A DNA stretch of 64,000 nt from CAZNKU01 sp045545235. Lineage in GTDB: Bacteria; Bacillota; Clostridia; Monoglobales; Firm-18. The translations under genes were made by a program, and so were the position numbers. Within the stretch, counting starts at the first letter, position 1. Every line of letters begins with the position of its first letter. The notes below the pieces were generated by a model. That model ran no database searches and was not told where the DNA came from. It worked only from the letters and a program-made list of their open reading frames with translations. The stretch lies in the NCBI GenBank assembly GCA_045545235.1, contig JAZQAN010000064.1, positions 182,022 through 246,021 on the forward strand, in the 5' to 3' direction. Shown here in pieces: positions 44,142 through 53,756 of this stretch.

Positions 44142-45608
44142 TTATTTCGCATTTATAGAATAGTTTGGTGCTTCTTTTGTAATATTAATATCATGTGGAT
44201 GACTCTCTACAAGACCTGCACCTGTAATACGAACAAACTTGCCGTTTTCTTTAAGTTCGGCAATTGTTTTTGTTCCGCAATAACCCATACCTGAACGGAT
44301 ACCACCAAGCAACTGATAAATTGTATCACAAAGAGCACCTTTATAAGGTACACGACCTTCAACACCTTCAGGAACAAGTTTTTTTGTATTTGTCTGGAAG
44401 TATCTGTCCTTGCTACCCTTATTCATAGCTGCAATTGAACCCATACCACGATATACCTTAAACTGTCTTCCCTGATAGATTTCACATTCACCAGGTGATT
44501 CTTCACAACCTGCAAACAAGCTACCAATCATAATAACATCGGCACCTGCGGCAATAGCCTTTACAAGGTCACCTGAGTACTTAATACCACCATCAGCAAT
44601 TACAGGAATACCATATTTTTTAGCAACCTGAGCACAGTCAAAAATAGCAGTAATCTGAGGAACACCAATACCTGCAACAACACGTGTTGTGCATATAGAA
44701 CCGGGACCTATACCTACTTTAATTGCATCTGCACCTGCTTTAATCAAATCTTCAGCAGCTTCAGGAGTTGCAATATTACCTGCAATAACAGGAGTTTCAG
44801 GGAAAGCTGCCTTAACTTTTTTGACAGCTTCTATAATATTTCTTGAATGACCGTGAGCTGAGTCAAGAACCAAAACGTCAACTTTAGCATCTATAAGAGC
44901 CTTTGCTCTTTCTAAAATATCCTGTGTAACACCAATAGCAGCACCTACAATAAGTCTGCCCTGACTATCTCTTGCAGAATTAGGATATTTCTGTGATTTT
45001 TCTATATCTTTAATTGTAATAAGACCTTTTAACATACCGTCTTTGTCAACAATAGGTAGTTTTTCAACTTTTTTCTTCTGCAAAATAACAGCAGCTTCTT
45101 CCAAAGTTGTACCTTCAGGTGCTGTAACAAGATTATCCTTTGTCATACAGTCGCCAAGTCTTTTTGTAAGGTCAGATTCAAAACGTAAATCACGATTTGT
45201 AAAAATACCAACAAGCTTACCGTCAACTGTGATCGGCACACCGCTTATTTTGTATTTACCCATAAGCTCATCTGCTTCTTCCAATGTATTATCAGGTGAA
45301 AGATAAAATGGGTCAATAATTACTCCGTTTTCATTACGTTTAACCTTATCTACCTCCATAGCCTGCTGTTCAATTGTCATATTTTTATGAATAACTCCCA
45401 AACCGCCTTCTCTGGCAATAGCAATAGCCAAAGCAGATTCTGTAACAGTATCCATAGCAGATGAGATAATTGGTATATTAAGTCTTACTTTTTTTGTAAG
45501 GTTTGTACCAAGTTCAATCATATCAGGTGTAACCTCTGATTTTTGAGGAACCAAAAGTACATCATCAAATGTAAAACCTTCTTTTCCGAACTTTTCATTA
45601 AAATCCAT
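44142..45608 (-). CDS. guaB: IMP dehydrogenase
   Basis: A 488-residue enzyme oxidising IMP to XMP, the branch step to GTP. TFDDVLLVPQKS near the start, two CBS domains (about 95-205), GPGSICTTRVVAGIGVPQ with the catalytic cysteine, DGGIKYSGDLVKA and the mobile flap GVEGRVPYKG are all present. A GAGGAGG site and promoter precede it. It leads the guaB-ppx-dusB unit. Confidence 0.96.
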   Translation of the reverse strand: MDFNEKFGKEGFTFDDVLLVPQKSEVTPDMIELGTNLTKKVRLNIPIISSAMDTVTESALAIAIAREGGLGVIHKNMTIEQQAMEVDKVKRNENGVIIDPFYLSPDNTLEEADELMGKYKISGVPITVDGKLVGIFTNRDLRFESDLTKRLGDCMTKDNLVTAPEGTTLEEAAVILQKKKVEKLPIVDKDGMLKGLITIKDIEKSQKYPNSARDSQGRLIVGAAIGVTQDILERAKALIDAKVDVLVLDSAHGHSRNIIEAVKKVKAAFPETPVIAGNIATPEAAEDLIKAGADAIKVGIGPGSICTTRVVAGIGVPQITAIFDCAQVAKKYGIPVIADGGIKYSGDLVKAIAAGADVIMIGSLFAGCEESPGECEIYQGRQFKVYRGMGSIAAMNKGSKDRYFQTNTKKLVPEGVEGRVPYKGALCDTIYQLLGGIRSGMGYCGTKTIAELKENGKFVRITGAGLVESHPHDINITKEAPNYSINAK

Positions 45609-45645
45609 TTTATAGTCCTCCTCTTATGGTTATTTATTAACTTAT

Positions 45646-45675
45646 AGTATAACAAAAAAACTTATACTTCGTCAA
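45646..45675 (-). promoter_or_regulatory. promoter of guaB
   Basis: TTGACG (45675-45670), 18-base spacer, TATACT (45651-45646) on the minus strand, about 37 bases before the ATG. No purine riboswitch or PurR-type palindrome is evident in the 84-base gap. Confidence 0.65.
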
Positions 45676-45692
45676 GATAAATTTTAAGTTTT

Positions 45693-46430
45693 TCAACAAA
45701 AATTCAGTATTATGTGATAAAAAACGGGAATCAAAACCCCAGGAAGCAAATTCGCAACCTTAACCACCTTGTCGTTAAAAATCAGATTTATACCTATACC
45801 CATTACAAGAACAGATCCAACAAGTGATAAATCACCTATCAAGGCATCGGTCATAACAGGTGAAATTACACTTGCAAGAAGTGTTATTGCTCCCTGATAC
45901 ACCAAAACTGCCACCGCAGAGAAAAATACACCGCTACCCAAAGATGCCGCCATAACTATAGATATAACACCATCAAGCACTGCCTTTGCCGCAAGTGTGG
46001 TATAGTTTCCTGTAAGTCCGTCCTGTATAGAACCTACAATTGCCATAGCACCTACACAAAACAACAAAGATGTTGAAACAAAACCCTCAACAAATTTAGG
46101 ATTATCTTTTGATATAAATGCGGCTTTTCTCTTACAGAAATTTCCCAAACGCTCAAGCTTATCTTCAATATCCACAGCTTCCCCCAACAGGGCACCTATA
46201 ACAAGTGATATTACAATAAGCATTATTCCGTTTGCAGAAACTGAACCATCTGTATTTACATAAAACATTTCAGTAAGTGTTCCGCTGATTCCTATAATAA
46301 GTGTTGAAAGCCCCGCTGCAGATTTAACTGTTTTTTCAAAACGGGAAGGTAATCCGCCTTTTAAAAAACAACCAATTGTTGCACCAACCAATATGGTTGC
46401 AACATTAATAATTGTGCCTAAACCAAACAT
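45693..46430 (-). CDS. DUF554 family membrane protein
   Basis: A 245-residue protein with about six or seven membrane helices and small loops. The family marks are GTIINVATILVGATIGCFLKGGLP, SAAGLSTLIIGISG and SVLVMGIGINLIF. Its function is unknown; it may be a small-molecule transporter. It follows the DUF1015 gene by 8 bp behind AGGTGA, so they are co-transcribed. Confidence 0.87.
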   Translation of the reverse strand: MFGLGTIINVATILVGATIGCFLKGGLPSRFEKTVKSAAGLSTLIIGISGTLTEMFYVNTDGSVSANGIMLIVISLVIGALLGEAVDIEDKLERLGNFCKRKAAFISKDNPKFVEGFVSTSLLFCVGAMAIVGSIQDGLTGNYTTLAAKAVLDGVISIVMAASLGSGVFFSAVAVLVYQGAITLLASVISPVMTDALIGDLSLVGSVLVMGIGINLIFNDKVVKVANLLPGVLIPVFYHIILNFC

Positions 46431-46438
46431 AAAATCAC

Positions 46439-47677
46439 CTATTTAATTTTACGTGCTTCAACGTAAAATCTTTTATCACAAGCTTCACCCATAGAAAAAG
46501 TTTTACGTGGTAATATTCCGTCAGTAATTATTGTCTTAAACAAGTCAGACTTTTCCATTGATGGAAGCAAAAAGCCAATCGAATTATCCTGCATTGATAA
46601 ATCCGAAACAACATCATCACCGTGTATATAGTCTATTTCTGCATTCTTATCGGCAAGATATTTGTCAAGAAAATTCTGAAGTGTGCCAACAGCAAGGTTT
46701 GAAGTTGGATTTTTTATATAAAGCTTTGTAGCCTTACCTTTGACAACACTGCTTATCTGCTGTGCGTTATCATCGCCCGTTTCGGATATTCCGCAATAAG
46801 CATTAAGCTCCTTTAACAAATCATCGGCATCACAGTTTGTAATAATTCTATGAATTGGTTCAAAATCCAAAGCCTTATCGTGAATATTTTCAATTTCAAC
46901 CAAGGCATAACGTGCAGGATGATTTGATACATCACCACCGGATTTCTTTATATTTTCCCAACAAGTCTTTGCAGTTGCAAGAGAATGGTTACCATCACCA
47001 ACTGCATAAAGCATAGTATTATTCTGTTCATAGTTCTTTTCATAAAGCTTTGCAAGCTTATCAGCAAGTTCTTCACAGTTATCAATCTTCCATCCGCAAA
47101 GATGACCACTTTCCTTCATAAGTTCAAAATCATATACTTTTTCAAGATTTTCACTATTAATGCTTCCAAACACAATATCATCAGCATCATCAATAAGAAG
47201 CATAACGTGAGGAAGTTCAAGACAAGCATTTTCTCTTACCCTTACTCTTGGTGGTATACGCTCTAACACAGTTCCCTCTGTTGCACGTATCATAGCATTA
47301 TTCCCCGGTTCAAATTTATAATTTTCAAGGTCTATTGAAGCCACAATACCTTTTCTTACCTTTCCGTTATTAAGTGTTCTTTCAATGTATATTACAGAAT
47401 CTTTATGTTCTTTGAATATTCCATCATTAAGATATTTCTCCATATTGGAATTTATATTTTTAATTCTTTCATCAACACCTTCCCCATTAAGATACAGTTC
47501 GGGTAATATAAGATTATATGTAGACGCACTGTCTTCAACAGTATTTTCAACGTCATTCCAATAATCAGGCTGTGATGTATACTGATCGCATGCCACTACA
47601 CCCCATTTTGTCATATCAACACTTTTTGGCAAAAGTATATCAGCCGGAAAAAGTGAAACCTTTTCAAATTTGTTCAT
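46439..47677 (-). CDS. DUF1015 family protein
   Basis: A 412-residue cytosolic protein of DUF1015 (COG4198). The start FPADILLPKSVDMTKWGVVACDQY contains the family's CDQYTSQPDYW box, and YAVGDGNHSLATAKTCWE holds the conserved GDGNHSLA motif. Some members are described with serine-kinase-like or ParB-like ATP/CTP-binding folds, but no function is assigned here. It has its own promoter and is followed by the DUF554 gene. Confidence 0.85.
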   Translation of the reverse strand: MNKFEKVSLFPADILLPKSVDMTKWGVVACDQYTSQPDYWNDVENTVEDSASTYNLILPELYLNGEGVDERIKNINSNMEKYLNDGIFKEHKDSVIYIERTLNNGKVRKGIVASIDLENYKFEPGNNAMIRATEGTVLERIPPRVRVRENACLELPHVMLLIDDADDIVFGSINSENLEKVYDFELMKESGHLCGWKIDNCEELADKLAKLYEKNYEQNNTMLYAVGDGNHSLATAKTCWENIKKSGGDVSNHPARYALVEIENIHDKALDFEPIHRIITNCDADDLLKELNAYCGISETGDDNAQQISSVVKGKATKLYIKNPTSNLAVGTLQNFLDKYLADKNAEIDYIHGDDVVSDLSMQDNSIGFLLPSMEKSDLFKTIITDGILPRKTFSMGEACDKRFYVEARKIK

Positions 47678-47706
47678 AACAAACCTCCAAAAATGTACTT
47701 TGTATG

Positions 47707-47735
47707 ATTATATCATAAAGCACAAAAAAAGTAAA
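47707..47735 (-). promoter_or_regulatory. probable promoter of the DUF1015-DUF554 unit
   Basis: TTTACT (47735-47730), 17-base spacer, TATAAT (47712-47707) on the minus strand. Confidence 0.6.
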
Positions 47736-47739
47736 ACAA

Positions 47740-47776
47740 AAAAATAAGCGACAATAACTAATTGTATTGTCGCTTT
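47740..47776 (-). terminator. terminator after nagB
   Basis: An 11-bp stem (47746-47756 with 47765-47775) followed on the minus strand by a T run. It separates the nag genes from the DUF1015 unit. Confidence 0.88.
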
Positions 47777-47786
47777 TGCATAAAAA

Positions 47787-48521
47787 TTAGAAATTAACTA
47801 TTCCAGATGCACTGTCCTCATCAACATACAAAATAAAATCAGGATGAGTTTTTAGTAGTGTTGCAGGAATCATATTTGTTGTTTTATCAGCTTTTAGTGT
47901 ATTTTCTATTGCTTCTGCCTTAACCTTATAAGGAACACATGAAACTATGCGTTTACATTCCATAATTTGATATGTAGTCATTGAAACTGCCTGCTTCGGA
48001 ACATCATCAATTGTTGCAAACCAACCTTCACCCATCTGCTGTTTTTTACAACGTTCATCAAGGTTAACAATGATGTAAGCTTCTTTTGTGTCAAAATCTG
48101 CAGGTGGATCATTGAATGCAATATGACCATTTTCACCTATACCTATAAGACCGATATCTATTGGTGATTTTCTGATTTCTTCAGTAAGCTTTGCAATACA
48201 TTCCTTTGTACCGTCTACAAAATGTACAGCCTTCAATTTTCCAACCTTATCAACAAAACGTTCCTGCAAATACTTTCTAAAGCTTGCACCGTGTGTAACA
48301 GGAAGGTCAACATACTCATCAAGGTGGAACATTTCTACACATTCCCACTTTATACCCGGCTCTTCTACCAAAGCCTTGATTGTATCAAATTGAGATGCAC
48401 CTGTTGAAAGTACTATTCTTGCACTTCCGTTTTCTGCAATACATTCCTTTAGTACGTTTGCAACGTGTTTTGCTGCACTTTTACCTAATTCTTCACTATT
48501 TTTACAAATTCTGATTTCCAT
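47787..48521 (-). CDS. nagB: glucosamine-6-phosphate deaminase
   Basis: A 244-residue enzyme converting glucosamine 6-phosphate to fructose 6-phosphate and ammonia. VLSTGASQFDT binds phosphate, the aspartate-rich HLDEYV and GIGENGHIAFNDPPADF are the active-site motifs. The AAAGGA site overlaps the end of nagA. No allosteric C-terminal extension is evident, as in other Firmicute NagB enzymes. Confidence 0.95.
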   Translation of the reverse strand: MEIRICKNSEELGKSAAKHVANVLKECIAENGSARIVLSTGASQFDTIKALVEEPGIKWECVEMFHLDEYVDLPVTHGASFRKYLQERFVDKVGKLKAVHFVDGTKECIAKLTEEIRKSPIDIGLIGIGENGHIAFNDPPADFDTKEAYIIVNLDERCKKQQMGEGWFATIDDVPKQAVSMTTYQIMECKRIVSCVPYKVKAEAIENTLKADKTTNMIPATLLKTHPDFILYVDEDSASGIVNF

Positions 48522-48536
48522 TTAAAATATATCCTT

Positions 48537-49697
48537 TCATTTTAATTCTGTTCCCTGAATCATAACCTTTTTAACATTAATGTTATCATCGAAGAAAACA
48601 AGATCCGCAAAATAACCTTCCATAAGCTTACCTCTGTTTTCAACTTTCATAATACGTGCCGGAACTTCACACATCATTTTAATTGTTTCACATAGCGGTA
48701 CTCCTACCTGTTTATACATTACTCTTACTATTCTGTCAGTTGTAGCCACACTACCTGCAAAGGCACTGAAATCTGTAAGAAATGCAACGCCATCCTTAAC
48801 AATAGTTTCTACACTGTTGCCCAAAAGCCCCTGTGACCCTTCAGGCTGACCTGCACAACGCATTGCATCTGTAACCAGACATATTTTATCAGGACCTTTT
48901 ATCTTATAAATCATTTTAAGAAGTTCTACCGGCAAATGACAACCGTCTGCAATTACTTCTACTGTAACTGAGTCTTCAAGATATGAAGTTTCAACTGCAC
49001 CAAGCTTTCTGTACGCACCGTGTCTTGTTATCATATTCATACCTGAATAAAGATGTGTAGCAATATTACAACCAATATCTATAAGAGGCTTTATTTCTTC
49101 ATAAATACCATTTGTATGTGCATACGATGAAACAACACCGTTTTCATTAAGGTATTTACAAAGCTCTAATGTACCTTCAAGTTCAGGTGCATAGCTCATT
49201 CTTTTAAGGGTACCCTGACCAATTTCCACAAGCTTTGTATATTCTTCCGGTTTGGGATTTTTTATAAAATCAGGGTCCTGTGCACCCTTTTGTTCCATTG
49301 AAATGTAGTTACCCTCAATGTGTGAGCCTGCAATGTATGGCATCCCCGGTCTGTTACTTTCCATAGCAATTCTTACATTGTCAACAAATTTCATTGTTGT
49401 TTCAAAAGAAGCAGACGGAGATGTAGGGAAAATAGTTGTTGTTCCATACTTTGAATGTTCATATGCAGCATTTAGTATATCTTCAACTTTTCCGTCACAA
49501 AAATCGTAACCGCCACAACCGTGTGTATGAACATCAATAAAACCCGGTGAAACATAAAGCCCCTCTGCATCAATTTCCACATCAAATTCGAGTTCTTCAT
49601 CAGTAATTGATTTTATCTTTTCATCTTCTATGTACAGATATTTACCCTTAACAAGTTCATCTGTAACAAGAACTGCATTTTTTACTTTTGTAATCAT
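48537..49697 (-). CDS. nagA: N-acetylglucosamine-6-phosphate deacetylase
   Basis: A 386-residue amidohydrolase. The HTHGCGGYD metal motif (about 58-66), GSHIEGNYIS with the metal glutamate, AHTNG and ATHLYSGMN histidines, and VTDAMRCAG with the catalytic aspartate are present. With nagB it feeds GlcNAc into glycolysis. It has a possible promoter (49731-49758), 77 bp after the oxidoreductase gene. The NagZ-like GH3 and GlcNAc use may be linked. Confidence 0.95.
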   Translation of the reverse strand: MITKVKNAVLVTDELVKGKYLYIEDEKIKSITDEELEFDVEIDAEGLYVSPGFIDVHTHGCGGYDFCDGKVEDILNAAYEHSKYGTTTIFPTSPSASFETTMKFVDNVRIAMESNRPGMPYIAGSHIEGNYISMEQKGAQDPDFIKNPKPEEYTKLVEIGQGTLKRMSYAPELEGTLELCKYLNENGVVSSYAHTNGIYEEIKPLIDIGCNIATHLYSGMNMITRHGAYRKLGAVETSYLEDSVTVEVIADGCHLPVELLKMIYKIKGPDKICLVTDAMRCAGQPEGSQGLLGNSVETIVKDGVAFLTDFSAFAGSVATTDRIVRVMYKQVGVPLCETIKMMCEVPARIMKVENRGKLMEGYFADLVFFDDNINVKKVMIQGTELK

Positions 49698-49730
49698 ATT
49701 TATTCCTCCACAACGATATCATATAATAAA

Positions 49731-49758
49731 ATTATACAACATCAAAGCAGCTTTGTAA
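49731..49758 (-). promoter_or_regulatory. possible promoter of nagA-nagB
   Basis: TTACAA (49758-49753), 16-base spacer, TATAAT (49736-49731) on the minus strand. No clear NagR/DasR-type palindrome is seen. Confidence 0.5.
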
Positions 49759-49774
49759 ATGGTGAAACATAAAT

Positions 49775-51001
49775 TTACTTATAAAATTCCTTAAGTTCTA
49801 CTCTTCTTCCTTCTGCCATAGAAACATTTGCTGCCATACCGATACCGATTGACATCATCCCCGCTTTTAAATCTGCCATCTGCCCAAGTGGATCGGGCTT
49901 ATTTTTGTAACGGAATATTCTATCGCGGATTTCATCATCAGCACCACCGTGACCTGCAGTTGTTTTTTGAGGAACACTTATTCTGATTTCTTCACCCTGA
50001 CGGTTGAAAATTTTAATGTTACGGCTTTCATTAAGGTCATAACCAAAGCTACTTAAGCCCTTTGATGTTATTTCCATTCTTCCGTCTGTACCATTAAGAA
50101 TCATTGTCATACCTTCATATGGTGAATGTGCAGTAAGAGAATAACTCATAACAGCACCGCCTGAATACTGAACATTTACACTTACGCTGTCTTCAATATC
50201 AATTTCATCGGAAAATACACACTTATCGCGGAAGTATCCGTCAACATCCTCACAGTCGAGATATATTTTCTGATGATTTTTATCCTCAGCTGCATCAAAG
50301 TAAAATTCACAGGTTTTAGCATACGGACATGTCATACAACGTTCACTACGTTCTTCCCTTGTATGACCGTAAAAGCGGCGTGTACCAAAAGCATTTACCG
50401 CAACAGGTTCTTCTTCCAAAAACCAGTTTGCAAGGTCAAAATGATGTGTTGACTTATGTACAAGAAGTGAACCTGAATTTGCTCTTTCTCTGTGCCAGCG
50501 TCTGAAATAATCTGCACCATGACTGGTATCTAGCATCCATTCATAATGTATACTTAAAATTTTACCGATAACCCCTGATGCAACTATTTCTTTAACCCTT
50601 TTGAAAAATGGATGAAAACGAAGATTAAAAGTAACAATAATTTCCTTACCTGTTTCTTCCTGAACTTTCTTTATTGCAAGAGCCTTTTCAAAGGTTGTTG
50701 TAACAGGTTTTTCACTTACCACATCACAGCCTGCCTTCATTGCCTTTACAATGTATTCATCATGTGTACAGTCTTTTGACGTTACAAGAACGATATCAGG
50801 CTTTACTGTTTCGAGCATTTTATCAAAGTCGTCATATACAGGAATATCCTTTTTGACATATTCGCTTACAAGCTTTGCTCGTTTTGGATTTATATCATAA
50901 ACTCCGCAAAAATCCACACAATCAGAATAATTTTTTACAATCGGTACTGAATAGGCAACAATACCTCGGTAACCGCATCCGACCTGAACAAGTTTTTTCA
51001 T
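49775..51001 (-). CDS. Gfo/Idh/MocA family oxidoreductase
   Basis: A 408-residue NAD(P)-dependent dehydrogenase. The N-terminal QVGCGYRGIVAYS nucleotide site and VSEKPVTTT (catalytic EKP lysine) identify the family. An unusual insert near residues 215-265 has four cysteines (CMTCPYAKTCEFYF and, later, DCEDVDGYFRDKC), which could bind a metal. It lies upstream of nagA and divergent from an AraC regulator, so a sugar-derivative substrate is likely. The exact substrate is unknown. Confidence 0.86.
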   Translation of the reverse strand: MKKLVQVGCGYRGIVAYSVPIVKNYSDCVDFCGVYDINPKRAKLVSEYVKKDIPVYDDFDKMLETVKPDIVLVTSKDCTHDEYIVKAMKAGCDVVSEKPVTTTFEKALAIKKVQEETGKEIIVTFNLRFHPFFKRVKEIVASGVIGKILSIHYEWMLDTSHGADYFRRWHRERANSGSLLVHKSTHHFDLANWFLEEEPVAVNAFGTRRFYGHTREERSERCMTCPYAKTCEFYFDAAEDKNHQKIYLDCEDVDGYFRDKCVFSDEIDIEDSVSVNVQYSGGAVMSYSLTAHSPYEGMTMILNGTDGRMEITSKGLSSFGYDLNESRNIKIFNRQGEEIRISVPQKTTAGHGGADDEIRDRIFRYKNKPDPLGQMADLKAGMMSIGIGMAANVSMAEGRRVELKEFYK

Positions 51002-51027
51002 AAAAAAAATCCTTTCTCAATAGTTAT

Positions 51028-51056
51028 TTGACAACACCATTATAATATGCTATCAT
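51028..51056 (+). promoter_or_regulatory. promoter of the AraC-family gene
   Basis: TTGACA (51028-51033), 17-base spacer, TATCAT (51051-51056). It overlaps an opposing promoter for the oxidoreductase gene. The leader to the AraC ATG is then about 130 bases. Confidence 0.65.
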
Positions 51057-51068
51057 CAAAAAAGTAAA
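51039..51068 (-). promoter_or_regulatory. probable promoter of the Gfo/Idh/MocA gene
   Basis: TTTACT (51068-51063), 18-base spacer, TATAAT (51044-51039) on the minus strand. It lies over the plus-strand AraC promoter, so the two should compete. Confidence 0.5.
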
Positions 51069-51189
51069 GTGATTATTTTATCTTTTATAGGATAATTTTA
51101 ACCATACTCATCAAAATAAAATCCATATAATTTGCATAAATCAGGATTTTTTTGCACATTATATAACAAAATTATACGAGGTGATAAGT

Positions 51190-52002
51190 ATGAATAATTT
51201 TTTTAAAATTGAAAGTATTTCCGTAAAACCAATAGGTATATACCTGTACATACCTCCAATAGTATGGAAAGGTGACTCAGTAGGACATATTGGCGAAAAT
51301 GATCTGTTCTTTTTTGTTCTTGAGGGAGAATGCTTTTTAAATATAGATTCCGAAAGCCATATAGTAAAACCGGGACAACTTGCATATCTTCCCAAAGGTA
51401 AGAGACGTGCTTACACACATATTTCAGAACGCTTTACTATGTATGAAATGGCATTTTCTGCAACAGCAAACGGTGAAAACATAATGGATTTACTTGGACT
51501 TACGAAGAACAATTATGTCATTGACATAGCTGATGTTGAACAAATGAGATTACTTTTTGAAACTTCTCACAGAAAAGAGCTGTTTAAAAACCCGATATAT
51601 GACATAAGCTGGTGTGCAAACATATTAAACATAATACGTATTTATACAGAAGAACGTCAAAAAACAAATTCTCAGGACAGTATTATATTCAAACCCGTAC
51701 TTCAGCATATGACAAATAATATTGACAAAAGCATAAAGACTGAAGAGTTTGCAGCCATAGTATATATGCAGCCCACATACTTTATAAGACGTTTTAAAAA
51801 ATGTTTCGGAATGCCACCGGGTGCATACTTTAACAGACTAAAAATATATAAGACAATGGGTATGCTTGCAGGTACAGAGCTACCTGTGGAGGAAATTGCC
51901 TCATCAGTGGGCATAGATGACACATCCTACTTTGCACGCCTTTTTAAAAAATACTGTGGTGTTTCACCATCAAAATACAGAATGGAATTCAAAAAAATAT
52001 AA
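51190..52002 (+). CDS. AraC-family transcriptional regulator
   Basis: A 270-residue regulator. Residues about 35-85 form a cupin sensor domain (DLFFFVLEGECFLNIDSESH, KPGQLAYLPKGKRR). The last 100 residues hold two helix-turn-helix units: IVYMQPTYFIRRFKKCFGM and PVEEIASSVGIDDTSYFARL, followed by GVSPSKYR. The ATG at 51190 has GAGGTG upstream; the GTG at 51181 is less likely. It is divergent from the Gfo/Idh/MocA gene and probably controls it and possibly the nag genes in response to a sugar. Confidence 0.9.
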   Translation: MNNFFKIESISVKPIGIYLYIPPIVWKGDSVGHIGENDLFFFVLEGECFLNIDSESHIVKPGQLAYLPKGKRRAYTHISERFTMYEMAFSATANGENIMDLLGLTKNNYVIDIADVEQMRLLFETSHRKELFKNPIYDISWCANILNIIRIYTEERQKTNSQDSIIFKPVLQHMTNNIDKSIKTEEFAAIVYMQPTYFIRRFKKCFGMPPGAYFNRLKIYKTMGMLAGTELPVEEIASSVGIDDTSYFARLFKKYCGVSPSKYRMEFKKI

Positions 52003-52086
52003 ATTATTTCAAAAAACTATTTATTTTTTTGCAAATATATTGTATAATTATTAAGTAATGTATATTTATATGGGAGATTTGATAAC

Positions 52087-52488
52087 ATGAACAGAAAAAC
52101 TGCCAGAGATTTAGCTTTTAAATTACTATACCAGGCTGATATTCAAAAGGAAGACGGTGAAGTTGTTTTTGATATTGCCAAGGAAGAATACGAAATTGAT
52201 GAAAAATCAAAAGAGTATATCGGAAACATCTTATACGGTGTTGAAGAAAATGCAGAAGCAATAAACAATCATATTTCCGAAAAGTCAAAAGGCTGGAAAA
52301 TCAACAGAATTTCAAAGATTTCTTTAGCTTGCCTTAAACTTGGTATTTTTGAAATTTTATACTGTGAGGATATTCCTGACCAGGTTGCGGCAAACGAGGC
52401 AGTAAGCCTTGCAAAACTTTATGAAGGTGACGAATCAGCAAAATTTGTTAACGGCATCCTTTCTGTAGTTATAAAAGAAAAAGCCTGA
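52087..52488 (+). CDS. nusB: transcription antitermination factor NusB
   Basis: A 133-residue all-helical RNA-binding factor acting on rRNA antitermination. RKTARDLAFKLLYQADIQ at the start and IPDQVAANEAVSLAKLYEGDESAKFVNGIL (shown here only as landmark residues from about 97 to the end) match the family. A TATAAT at 52043-52048 may be its -10, without a good -35. It leads the long operon that runs to the RseC-like gene. Confidence 0.94.
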   Translation: MNRKTARDLAFKLLYQADIQKEDGEVVFDIAKEEYEIDEKSKEYIGNILYGVEENAEAINNHISEKSKGWKINRISKISLACLKLGIFEILYCEDIPDQVAANEAVSLAKLYEGDESAKFVNGILSVVIKEKA

Positions 52489-52504
52489 CGGAGGTTAATT
52501 CAAG

Positions 52505-53755
52505 TTGGCTATTACTGTTACACAGCTTAACAAATACATAAAAAACCTTTTAGAAACTGATATGAATTTATCACAGGTTTCAATAAAAGGTGAAATATCA
52601 AATTTTAAGTTTCATTCATCAGGGCATTGCTATATGACGATTAAGGATGAAACTGCGGCTATTCGTGCTGTTATGTTTAAAACTTATGCTTCATCCCTTA
52701 AATTCACCCCTGAAAATGGTATGAAAATTATTGCAACAGGAAAAATATCTCTTTACGAACGTGACGGACAATATCAGCTTTACATTTTTTCAATGCAGCC
52801 CGACGGGCTTGGTGACTTGCATGTTGAATTTGAAAAGCTAAAGGCAAAACTTACTGCCGAAGGTGTTTTTGACGCTGCTCATAAAAAGCCAATACCTAAA
52901 ATACCAAAGGCTATAGGTGTTATTACATCACCTACCGGTGCGGCAATAAGAGATATAATAAACGTTGCAACAAGACGTTATCCACTTGCTGAAATAATTA
53001 TATGCCCTGTATTGGTACAAGGTGAAAACTCGGCAAAACAAATTGCAAATGCCATAGAATATATGAACAGAGAAAAGCTTGCAGACGTTCTTATAGTAGG
53101 ACGAGGCGGTGGTTCAATAGAAGATTTATGGAGTTTTAATGAAGAGGCTGTTGCCTATGCAATATACAATTCTGATATTCCTGTTATATCGGCAGTAGGT
53201 CATGAAACTGATTTTACAATTTCAGACTTTGTTGCAGACCTTCGGGCACCTACTCCATCTGCTGCAGCTGAACTTGCCGTACCTTCTGCACTTGAGCTTA
53301 AAGCAACACTGTCAATGTATCAAAACAGAATGCTTTCAATTGCAAAACAGACAATTGACCTTAAGCGTTCAATTGTTTCAGGTTTTTCACTAAAAAGCCC
53401 TCTTGATTATATTAATCAAAACAGATTGCGTACCGACAATGCTATGCAAAAAATTTCAAACATTGTTAACGAAACACTAATACGCAACAAAAACAAAACA
53501 GATTCCTACGAGCAGAAAATTATAAATACTGTTACAAACGCCTATATGGAAAAGGCAAAAATGCTTGATTTGAACATTGCAAAGCTTGATGCACTCAGCC
53601 CACTTAAGGTTATGCACAGAGGTTATGCGGTTGCACAGGGAAAAAAAGGAATATTAAAAACAGTTGAAGACACATTCAGCGGTGACGAAATAACAGTAAA
53701 TCTTACAGACGGCACATTGGAATGTGCGGTAAATAAAATCAACAAGGAGAATTAA
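52505..53755 (+). CDS. xseA: exodeoxyribonuclease VII large subunit
   Basis: A 416-residue nuclease subunit. The N-terminal OB fold (QVSIKGEISNFKFHSSGHCY) and the core GVITSPTGAAIRDI, VGRGGGSIEDLWSFNEE and SAVGHETDFTISDFVADLRA motifs are complete. It starts at TTG behind GGAGG; the MAITVTQLNKYIK N-terminus fits the family. The xseB gene starts two bases after it. Confidence 0.94.
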   Translation: MAITVTQLNKYIKNLLETDMNLSQVSIKGEISNFKFHSSGHCYMTIKDETAAIRAVMFKTYASSLKFTPENGMKIIATGKISLYERDGQYQLYIFSMQPDGLGDLHVEFEKLKAKLTAEGVFDAAHKKPIPKIPKAIGVITSPTGAAIRDIINVATRRYPLAEIIICPVLVQGENSAKQIANAIEYMNREKLADVLIVGRGGGSIEDLWSFNEEAVAYAIYNSDIPVISAVGHETDFTISDFVADLRAPTPSAAAELAVPSALELKATLSMYQNRMLSIAKQTIDLKRSIVSGFSLKSPLDYINQNRLRTDNAMQKISNIVNETLIRNKNKTDSYEQKIINTVTNAYMEKAKMLDLNIAKLDALSPLKVMHRGYAVAQGKKGILKTVEDTFSGDEITVNLTDGTLECAVNKINKEN

Positions 53756-53756
53756 A

